Assembly (NCBI GenBank): GCA_007844125.1
Contig: CM017571.1
Location: 26,006,940-26,070,939, forward strand
Length of the DNA: 64,000 bases
Source: Sinonovacula constricta
Lineage: Eukaryota; Mollusca; Bivalvia; Cardiida; Solecurtidae
Direction of reading: 5' to 3'
Part shown: one piece after another, positions 25,301-37,300 of the stretch
How positions within the stretch are numbered: position 1 is the first letter of the stretch
How the letters are laid out: each line of letters opens with the position of its first letter
Notes under the pieces: generated by a model
Seen by the model: only the letters and a program-made list of their open reading frames with translations
Databases searched by the model: none
What the model was told of the DNA's origin: nothing
Program-made: the position numbers and the translations under genes

Positions 25301-28300
25301 AATCTACACTATTGCAAGTTGTCAGGGTTGATATACTTATAATAGTGTAGATCCTGATCAGACAGCTCACTGCAGGAATCAACACTATTGTAAGTTGTCA
25401 GGGTTGATATACTTATAATAGTGTAGATCCTCATCAGACAGCTCACTGCAGGAATCTACACTATTGTAAGTTGTCAGGGTTGATATACTTCTAATAGTGT
25501 AGATCCTGATCAGACAGCTCACTGCAGGAATCTACACTATTGTAAGTTGTCAGGGTTTATATACTTCTAATAGTGTAGATCCTGATCAGACAGCTCACAG
25601 CAGGAATCTACACTATTGCAAGTTGTCAGGGTTGATATACTTATAATAGTGTAGATCCTGATCAGACAGCTCACTGCAGGAATCAACACTATTGTAAGTT
25701 GTCAGGGTTGATATACTTATAATAGTGTAGATCCTCATCAGACAGCTCACTGCAGGAATCAACACTATAGTGAGTTGTCAGGGTTGATATACTTCTAATA
25801 GTGTAGATCCTGATCAGACAGCTCACAGCAGGAATCTACACTATAGTGAGTTGTCAGGGTTGATATACTTCTAATAGTGTAGATCCTGATCAGACAGCTC
25901 ACTGCAGGAATCTACACTATTGTAAGTTGTCAGGGTTGATATACTTCTAATAGTGTAGATCCTCATCAGACAGCTCACTGCAGGAATCAACACTATAGTG
26001 AGTTGTCAGGGTTGATATACTTCTAATAGTGTAGATCCTGATCAGACAGCTCACTGCAGGAAACTACACTATTGTAAGTTGTCAGGGTTGATATACTTAT
26101 AATAGTGTAGATTCTGATCAGACAGCTCACAGCAGGAATCTACACTATTGCAAGTTGTCAGGGTTGATATACTTATAATAGTGTAGATTCTGATCAGACA
26201 GCTCACTGCAGGAATCTACACTATTGTAAGTTGTCAGGGTTGATATACTTCTAATAGTGTAGATCCTGATCAGACAGCTCACAGCAGGAATCTACACTAT
26301 TGCAAGTTGTCAGGGTTGATATATTTCTAATAGTGTAGATCCTGATCAGACAGCTCACTGCAGGAATCTACACTATAGTAAGTTGTCAGGGTTGATATAC
26401 TTCTAATAGTGTAGATCCTGATCAGACAGCTCACAGCAGGAATCTACACTATTGCAAGTTGTCAGGGTTGATATATTTCTAATAGTGTAGATCCTGATCA
26501 GACAGCTCACAGCAGGAATCTACACTATTGCAAGTTGTCAGGGTTGATATACTTATAATAGTGAAGATCCTGATCAGACAGCTCACTGCAGGAATCTACA
26601 CTATAGTGAGTTGTCATGGTTGATTTACTTATAATAGTGTAGATCCTGATCAGACAGCTCACTGCAGGAATCTACACTATTGTAAGTTGTCAGGGTTGAT
26701 ATACTTATAATAGTGTAGATTCTGATCAGACAGCTCACAGCAGGAATCTACACTATTGTAAGTTGTCAGGGTTGATATACTTATAATAGTGAAGATCCTG
26801 ATCAGACAGCTCACTGCAGGAATCTACACTATTGTAAGTTGTCAGGGTTGATATACTTATAATAGTGTAGATTCTGATCAGACAGCTCACAGCAGGAATC
26901 TACACTATTGTAAGTTGTCAGGGTTGATATACTTATAATAGTGAAGATCCTGATCAGACAGCTCACTGCAGGAATCTACACTATTGTAAGTTGTCAGGGT
27001 TGATATACTTCTAATAGTGTAGATCCTGATCAGACAGCTCACAGCAGGAATCAACACTATAGTAAGTTGTCAGGGTTGATTTACTTCTAATAGTGTAGAT
27101 TCTGATCAGACAGCTCACTGCAGGAATCTACACTATAGTAAGTTGTCAGGGTTGATATACTTATAATAGTGTAGATCCTGATCAGACAGCTCACAGCAGG
27201 AATCTACACTATTGCAAGTTGTCAGGGTTGATATACTTATAATAGTGTAGATCCTGATCAGACAGCTCACAGCAGGAATCTACACTATTGTTAGTTGTCA
27301 GGGTTGATATACTTCTAATAGAGTAGATCCTGATCAGACAGCTCACAGCAGGAATCTACACTATTGTAAGTTGTCAGGGTTGATATACTTCTAATAGGGT
27401 AGATCCTGATCAGACAGCTCACAGCAGGAATCTACACTATTGTAAGTTGTCATGGTTGATATACTTCTAATAGTGTAGATCCTGATCAGACAGCTCACAG
27501 CAGGAATCAACACTATTGTAAGTTGTCATGGTTGATATACTTATAATAGTGTAGATCCTGATCAGACAGCTCACAGCAGGAAACTACACTATTGTAAGTT
27601 GTCAGGGTTGATATACTTCTAATAGGGTAGATCCTGATCAGACAGCTCACAGCAGGAATCTACACTATTGTAAGTTGTCAGGGTTGATATACTTCTAATA
27701 GTGTAGATTCTGATCAGACAGCTCACAGCAGGAATCTACACTATTGTAAGTTGTCAGGGTTGATATACTTCTAATAGTGTAGATTCTGATCAGACAGCTC
27801 ACAGCAGGAATCTACACTATTGTTAGTTGTCAGGGTTGATATACTTCTAATAGTGTAGATCCTGATCAGACAGCTCACAGCAGGAATCTTCACTATTGTT
27901 AGTTGTCAGGGTTGATATATTTCTAATAGTGTAGATCCTGATCAGACAGCTCACAGCAGGAAACTACACTATTGTAAGTTGTCAGGGTTGATATACTTCT
28001 AATAGGGTAGATCCTGATCAGACAGCTCACAGCAGGAATCTACACTATTGTAAGTTGTCAGGGTTGATATACTTCTAATAGTGTAGATCCTGATCAGACA
28101 GCTCACAGCAGGAATCTTCACTATTGTTAGTTGTCAGGGTTGATATACTTCTAATAGTGTAGATCCTGATCAGACAGCTCACAGCAGGAATCTTCACTAT
28201 TGTTAGTTGTCAGGGTTGATATATTTCTAATAGTGTAGATCCTGATCAGACAGCTCACTGCAGGAATCTACACTATTGTAAGTTGTCAGGGTTGATATAC

Positions 28301-31300
28301 TTCTAATAGGGTAGATCCTGATCAGACAGCTCACAGCAGGAATCTACACTATTGTAAGTTGTCAGGGTTGATATATTTCTAATAGTGTAGATTCTGATCA
28401 GACAGCTCACTGCAGGAATCTACACTATTGTAAGTTGTCAGGGTTGATATACTTCTAATAGGGTAGATCCTGATCAGACAGCTCACAGCAGGAATCTACA
28501 CTATTGTAAGTTGTCAGGGTTGATATACTTCTAATAGTGTAGATCCTGATCAGACAGCTCACTGCAGGAATTAACACTATTTGCCTTAGCCTTATAAATA
28601 CACAAATAGTGGGCTAAGAGTTAATCACTCCTACTAGAATTTAAAATGCATACACTCTTTCTAGGGGTACTGGAGTTGCCAACTTGCAATTCCTGACTGC
28701 TTATAGCTTCATACTGTGCCTGGAGTCTTACTCAAACTAACTGGGCATCACTATAATGACCAGAAATGGTCATTGCAATATATTTTTTAAAACAACAAAG
28801 CACAACGGCCCCTCTTCTGGAGTTTAAAAGAGTACTGAATAATTAATGTAAACTAAGCTCAATAAAGATATTTCACTGTATTATGACACGACTTATCTTG
28901 AAAAGATAAAATTTTGATATTCCAATACTCTTATGTTGATGATTTGGTTATTGTTATGCTCAGTTAATGAATGGCAATATGTTTAAACAAATTAGGTAAT
29001 AATTAAAAAATAAAAGTAGTTCTGAGGAAAAAGAATGGCAACAATTAGCTAAAGGTATAAGTTGAATAAGTTTCCAAAGTTTAGGCAAAATTTATGACGA
29101 CAGATAAATAGCTGGATAATCTTTTATGATACTTTACAAGACACTACTTTATGATGTACTTTTTATTTAAGTCCAAATTATTAATAAGTTTCTGAGAAGC
29201 ACCACAAAATGTATTTTTAAAATAAATATGATGATGTTTTAGTTGTTTGTTTCTTTGGCACATTTACATTTTGAATTTGTATAATATACATGGGCCTTAT
29301 GATATTGTATGTTTTATACATATATATTATATGTATGTAATAATATAATATTTTTTCTTATCTTTCAGTGACAAATATACCAGATACTGTCAATGGAAGA
29401 ACTTGGAGCTGAATATTCAGGTATGTGCTTCACATATGTCACAGTTAGTAGAGTGTTACAGTGGTCCACACATGTCAGTCTGTAGAGTGCCACTGTGGTT
29501 CATATATGTCACAGTTGGTAAAGTGCTGATGTGGTTTATATATGTCACAGTTGGTAGTTGGGGTGTGGTTCATATATGTCACAGTTGGTAAAGTGCTGAT
29601 GTGGTTTATATATGTCACAGTTGGTAGTGCGGATGTGGTTCATATATGTCACAGTTGGTAGTGGGGGTGTGGTTCATATATGTCACAGTTGGTAAAGTGC
29701 TGATGTGGTTTATATATGTCACAGTTGGTAGTGCGGATGTGGTTCATATATGTCACAGTTGGTGGTGCAGATGTGGTTCATATATGTCACAGTCTGTAGA
29801 GTGCAGGTGTGGTTCATATATGTCACAGTTGGTAGTGGGGGTGTGGTTCATATATGTCACAGTTGGTGGTGCGGATGTGGTTCATATATGTCACAGTTAG
29901 TGGTGCAGATGAGGTTCATATGTGTCACAGTTTGTAGAGGGCCGATGTGTTCCATATAAATCACAGTTGGTTGAGTGCTGACATGGTTCATATATGTCAC
30001 AGTTGGTAGTGGGATGTGGTTCATATATGTCACAGTTGGTTGAGTGCTTACATGGTTCATATATGTCACAGTTGGTAGTGTGGATGTGGTTAATATATGT
30101 CACAGTTGGTTGAGTGCTGACATGGTTCATATATGTCACAGTTGGTAGTGCGGATGTGGTTCATATATGTCACAGTTGGTTGAGTGCTGACATGGTTCAT
30201 ATATGTCACAGTTGGTAGTGTGGATGTGGTTCATATATGTCACAGTTGGTGGTAGTGCTGATGTGGTTCGTATATGTTACAGTTGGTAGAGTGCTAATGT
30301 GTTGGCAGAATGTCGGTACTAGGTATAGAAGGCCACATCGTTAAAATCCTGGCTTCGACATACTAAATCCTTCATGGAAAATAAAAGCACACATCAAAGA
30401 ACGTTTAAAATATGAACATCAGTAATAGTTATTAAAAGTAAATTGCAAAAGTCTAATAAAATGCTAGCATTTGGTTTGTAGCACTGTAGTATGTTTTTAG
30501 TTTTGTTAAGCATAAAATGTTAATAGTAACTGTCAGGTATGCTTGTCAGGTATGACTTTAAAGTCTAGAATCTTTCATTTTAGGCGTAACCTGTGAGAGA
30601 ATGTTTCTGTTTATGAAGTAAACATTATCTAAATCAAAAATTATTTCTTAATTGTGGGGAACATATCTTTGTGGAATAAGTTATTAAGACACACATTATG
30701 TCATTAAATGTTGAAAGGACATCAAATCCTATTTTGTTTAAAATCATGCAGTAGATTAGAACCAAATTCTAGTTGTTCAGGCAGAACAACAGAAGTTCCA
30801 ACTTTCAATAATAGCTGCATTTAACTATTTTTGAAATCCACTGCTTTTGAAGATTTTTTTTTTAAAATGTTAAAGAACAAACACACATACATACACACAA
30901 ACACAAACAGACGTAAAAGCTCAGTAATTCTAATTTCTATTTAGCACAAAATGCCAAGTACCATCTGTCATTGATAGAAGTGTCCTATCAAAGACTCCTG
31001 TTGCCTATTTCTATTACCTTCATCAACACACTGACCCAGATTCCTCATTTATAGAGTTTACCGCTTAAGTACTGTAACACTCATTAAATGCTGCAATATT
31101 AAGTGCATTTTTCATCAATGCTTAGCAGCAATTGCCTGTAGTTCTCTTTTTACCTTTGTACTTTACACTGTATATGATAGATAATATTAAGAAAATATTG
31201 ACAGCTAACGTCTGCTGAAAATATTTTTGGAAACTCTTCTTTTTTTATCTTCCATGGTTAATATTGGTCAACTTCTTTTTCGAAACTTTTTTTTCTTTTA

Positions 31301-34300
31301 TCTTGCATGGTAAATATCGGTCAACTTCTTTTGGGTAGTTGTTCTGTTTATCTTGCATGGGAAAAAATCTGTCAACATATTGAGATCTATTTAGCTTTTC
31401 ACCTTCTGAGCAAGAATCGATCTAACTTATGCAGATAGTGAAGATCCAGAGCAACAAGATCCCCCTGGGTGCTGTATTATTAAAATCTGCACTATTTCAT
31501 ACAGAGTCTTTAGCTATATATGTCTTTTTAGGATTGCATGTAGTTTGTAAGCAGAAACCTTAGGTTTTATACTGCTTACACATAAATTTAGCATGAAAAG
31601 GATTGTAACATGAGATGGTGGAGAAAAGAAGTTCGCTGTTGCAGGAAATTGGTTTATTGCTTGAAGCGGTGAGGCTTTTAGGAAATTTGCTAGGAATATG
31701 TTTTTTGTCATATGTTTATAGAGTTATGGTCAGGCATTATGTTTGTGTAATACTTATTCTTTATCATGCTACATTTTGTATGTTACCTATACAAAATCTT
31801 AGTTTAGCTCCCAACCTACAACATTACAACAAAACAAGGTATATTGTTAGTGATACCACAGCAAATAGTTCAGATTCTGATCAGACAGTTTCCAATATGA
31901 ACTAACCAGTCTAGATCTACAATATCTGCTTAACTCAGGCCAGTATATGTTAAGCAGGTTTAGAGTTAACTCCCCTTCTTAGAGTTAAATCCCTGGTTTT
32001 TATTCTGAGATTAAATGATGTAATGTTGTAAGTCAAGTTAATATGTCAATATGTCCTGCTCCTGTGATCCTATTTCTATCTCTTGCTTGTCTTAAGGCTT
32101 TAGATAGAAAAAGAGATTTTAGCGCCATATTTTATTGACTTCATGTTTAATAGGAGAAAAAGGTATTTTATCTTAGATTGTTGTTGGCTTTTGTAAAGAG
32201 ATCTGAGAATCTATTAAAGTACCACATTGTAGATTGATCAACTTGATCTGCAGTTCTAAATTGTTTATTGAAGTTTTAGCATTTATCGCAAAAATTAGAT
32301 TTTAGAAAGTAGAATGTTTCAACAATGTCTATTCTAAGTTAAAAAAAACCCACATCTTTTAACATGTGTTTAAGGATTAATTTATACCCTTACCAAAAAA
32401 ACCTGCTAATTGTTTTGACTTGCAATATGCCAGTGGTTCTATCCAGATATTGGCTTTTCCTCCACATAAAACTATTGGATGTTGCAAATATCACTGCAAC
32501 TATGTTGTGTGATGTAACAAAAAAAAGACACACCACTTAATCAGATTTTCTTATCGTCTTGTTAAAACCTATTTTATCCATTCCTACAGAAGAACAAGAT
32601 GTATTTTTATACACCTGCTGAAGACATTACATATTATGGGATCACCCATAGCGGGTGAGCAGGCGTGTTTGTCAGGAGCATAACTTCAACACTATGAAAC
32701 TATTGACTTGAAACATCAGAGGTAGATAGATATCATTGAGTCAGAGTGCAGTGCACTTCATGATATTGGAGTTATTGCCCTTTGTTTAATTTTCTTGTCC
32801 GGACCATAAGGCATAACCCTTACATTATCAAAGCTCTTGACTTGAAACTTGATACATGCCCTAGCCATGGTTCTAAAACTTAAAGTAAGTCCAGGGGCAG
32901 CACTGAAAGGCATTTAAAACATTTTGCTTATTATTTTCCTTTTTCAGTTTTGTTGACATTTAAGCCATACAATATGTATCCTTAAAGATATCAACATTAA
33001 TGTTCCTGGAGTCTTTATTGCTGTGCATTATGTCAGTGCACTGTCATTTTAAACAATAATTTTTATCCAAGGGAATTACTTTGTGAAAATTGCAAATCAG
33101 AAAATCATTCCACTGATTTAAGGAAAGAATATCCTTGATGCATAATCTCCTGGGAGATACTGTTTCTCAATTTATTGACTCGTAAGTCAATTTATATTGA
33201 GGCCATTAATGCAATTGATTTTGCATTTTTTAGCTCACATGAGCACAACATGCTCAAGGTGAGCATTTCTGATACCGCTTTATCCATTATCCGTCTTGCA
33301 GCGTCAACATTAAAGCTTGTGAACATGCTAGAGGCCACAGTTTTTATCCAATCTTTATCAAACTTGGTTCATAACTGGGTCACATGGGGTCAAAAAGTAG
33401 GTCACTAGATCAAATCTTAGAAAAAGTTTATTGACACACTAGAAGCCCGATTTATGGCACAATCTTCACCAAACTTCATCAGAATGTTTGCCTGCAGGAA
33501 ATCTCGGATGAGTTCATAACTGGGTCATGTTGGCTCAAAATGAAGGTCACTAGGTCAAATCTTATAAAAGCTTGTGAACACGCTAGAGGACACATTTACA
33601 GGCCAATCTTCATTAAACTTGGTCAAAATGTTTGTCTGCATGAAATCTTGGATGAGTTTGTTGTTAGGTCATGTGGCATCAAAAAAGAGGTCACTAGGTC
33701 AAAACTTAGAAAAAGCATGTGAACACACTTGAGGCCACATTGATAGCACAATCTTCACCAAATTTGACCAGATTGTTTGTCTGCATGAAATCTTAGATGA
33801 ATATATTTTTGGGTCAGGTGGGGTCAAAAAGTAGGTAACAAGGTCAAATTTTAGAAAAACCTTGTGAAAACACATTGATGGCCCAATCTTCACCAAACTT
33901 GGCCAAAAGGTTTGCCAGTATGAATTCTTACATAAGTTTTGAAGTGGATCATGTGGATTTTGTAGGTTACTAGGTAAAATTCTAGTTAATGTTATCAACC
34001 CAATGGCCACACTTATGGTCCAATGTTCACCAAAGATTTCTAAAGTAAATAACTTGACACCAGATATGAGCCTACTAAAAGCCTGTGTCCTCAGGTGAGC
34101 GATTAAGGGCCATTATTGCCCTCTTGTTTTATTTTATTTTTTTACTTTTGTTTAAGTCCTTTATGGTGGTCTGTTGCAATAACATTTCTGATAAACAATA
34201 TTGAAAGTATTTTATTTAGCAAGTTAGAAATTTTCCTACATTTGTTACTGAAATGTGATGCTTTTAGGAGCCAGATATTACTATTAATAAAAGCACATAC

Positions 34301-37300
34301 ATATAAGTATTATTTTTTTGACACACAAACAAAACACCTACCCACCACCTTCACCAGTGCCCTTACCACCCTGATACTATCCACCATTACTAGAACATAG
34401 CTTCAATTAACCCATAACCACCCATTTAATCAGTCCTCATTATTGTACAACATTGTATGCCCTTCACCAACATAGTGTAAAAAACACACAACCACAATCA
34501 TGTATTTGCCCAACCATCAAAGTAGTGTCAAACACCCACCACCACCACAGTGTAGCTCACCCTGCTCCAAAAAGGTGGACACCCTGTACCTTAACAGTGT
34601 AATTCACCCTGCTCCAAAAAGGTGGACACCCTGTACCTTAACAGTGTAATTCACCCACATCCAAAATAGTGAACACCCTGTACCTTAACAATGTAATTCA
34701 CCCACATCCCAAATAGTGGACACCCTGTTCCACAACAATGTAATTCACCCACATCCAAAATAGTGGACACCCTGTTCCACAACAATGTAATTCACCCACA
34801 TCCAAAATAGTGGACACCCTGTTCCACAACAATGTAATTCACCCACATCCTAAATAGTGGACACCCTGCACCGTAACATTGTAATTCACCCTGCTCCAAA
34901 ATAGTAGACACCCTGTACCTTAACAGTGTAATTCACCCACATCCAAAATAGTGAACACCCTGCACCTTAACAATGTAATTCACCCTCATCCAAAATAGTG
35001 AACACCCTGTACCTTAAGATTGCAATTCACCCTGCTACAAAATAGTGAACACCCTGTACCTTAACAGTGTAATTCACCCACATCCAAAATAGTGAACACC
35101 CTGTACCTTAACAATGTAATTCACCCTGCTACAAAATAGTGAACACCCTGTACCTTAACAATGTAATTCACCCTGCTCCAAAATAGAAAACACCCTGTAC
35201 CGTAACAATGTAATTCACCCTGCTCAAAAATAGTGAACACCCTGTACCTTTACAATGTAATTCACCCTGCTCTAAGATAGTGAACAACCTGTATCACTAC
35301 AATGTAATTCACCCTGCTCCAAAATAGTGAACACCTCACTGCAATATAATTCACTCACTACCAAAGCAGTGTTCTTCATCCACCACCAAGACATTGTAAT
35401 TGACCTACCATATAATCGTATTTATCACCCACCATCTTTACAGTATAATTCATCCACCATTAAAACAGTGCAATTTATTCTATACCAAAACAGTGTAATA
35501 CACGAAAGACCAAAACAGTAAAATTCACCCATTACTTAAATAGTGTTATTCATTCATCCCTTACCAAATTAGTGTAAATCAGACCCTACCAAAATAGTGT
35601 AATCCACCCCTTTACCAAAATAGTACAATCCGCTCCCTACCAAAATAGTGTAATTCAAACACTACCAGAAATTGAAGTTCATCCACCATCATAAGGGTAT
35701 AATACACCTACAGCGACAACTACTAAAACCCATGATGGGGTGCCCCATGTTGGGGCAGTCAAGGCGCCCACTTGTTACTCCTCAGCCTGTTACTCTGCAG
35801 CTTCAAATCTTAATCAGTAGAAGAACTTTCATGTAAGAAAGTCTTCCATCTGACCTGCCATGGCAGTGAGAGAGCACTTCACCACTACTTATACAACCAT
35901 TTGGTGATGAGATGCAAAAAAACACTAATCAAACAGATCACTGTGGAGTTCACAAGTTCAAATCCTTACCATTCATGTTAACCACCTCCCTTATCTAACA
36001 TGCTCATCATCTGTATGATGAATAACCAACAATTTAATGTAGATTTTAAACATTTGAATTTAAGTGCTATTTTCTGTCAAAGGGCAGAGTAAAAGAGAAA
36101 AACCAGACCAGCAACAGTAGGACACGAGTATTTCCAACAACAGGGACAGTTTATATCTGCCTTAATTAAGTACTGATTAATTAATGGTGTTCCTCATCTG
36201 GATTGTATGATTTTTTTTACTGATTATGTGTATTGTGAACTTGGCTGATTAGATACGACCCCAGTACACTTTGTGGGCAGTAAACCTGAGAAGAGATAAT
36301 AAATTTCTGACCACACATTTAAGAGCTGATTGGCTGATTGGTTGTGCTGAAGGTTTATTGACAGCAATGATTTCAATGTGAGCCAGCAGGCTACAGTGTT
36401 CAATGAACACTGGTTTCTTTTTTGTTCCCTTCATCTCTGTAATGTAGAATGATCTTTTAGCAGTACGGCGTGCCAGTGGTTCTACCCAGACTTTTGTATG
36501 TGTTCTGCATTCAACCAATTAAAAGGCTAGTAGTTGCTATTATGACCATATCTGTGTTGCTGTGATAATTTGTTTTAGATTAAATGAATAATTATCAGGT
36601 TTGTCCTTGGTATTGCATAACAGTACATCCTGAATCATAAAAAGTATAATCGTTTTGTGACAGAGCAATTTGTGACGCACAGCTCCTCAATAATTCTTTA
36701 GATTCAAGTGGACTGGCCGCAATAGCTCAGTTGGTAGAGCGTCGGCTTGCGGACCGGGAGGTCGCGGGTTCAAACCCCGGCCGGGTCAAACCAAAGACTT
36801 TAAAGTTGGTAGTAGTGGCTTCCCTCCTAACGCTCAGGGCTAAGGGGACAGCATTACGCCTGACTCGTCGGTGTCAGTATAATGCATTAATGGACTGGCC
36901 GAGTTCAGTCCCTGGGCACCAACTTGTAAGTGCCCCTGTGCTATCATGATAGAAATGTCGCTGCACAGTATCGTCAAAAATGCTGGCAAATGCCTCTCAG
37001 ATTCAAGTGAAATACGAGTTGATTATGAAAACAGTGAAGCAAAAGATCTATGTTTATTTCTTAGCAAGCACAAGTTAGAATTCAATAACTCTGTAAGTGA
37101 AGCTTCAGTAACAAGTGCAGATGTGCAGATTATCAACACATTCTGGTTTGGTGATATTTTACAGTTATTGGCCTTCTCATTTTCTTCATAGTATACTATA
37201 GGATATCTTTGCTATTCCTAACCAACCACTGATTGGAATTCACTGACATTATTAGCTCACCTGAGATTATTCTTGGCGTGTGATCACACACCATACTGTG

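Noticed and set aside
23717..28600. CRISPR-like array
   Set aside because: Units are contiguous 76-bp repeats without unique spacers, in an intron of a eukaryotic gene.
29403..30139. Open frames rich in YVTVG, ICHSW (plus) and TYMNH (minus)
   Set aside because: By-products of the 34-bp array on both strands; only 29369-29420 is coding.
36716..36787. tRNA gene candidate on the plus strand
   Set aside because: A and B boxes are good, but the anticodon and acceptor stems do not pair well, and the same head with the same body recurs at 46.3 kb, so it is a SINE.
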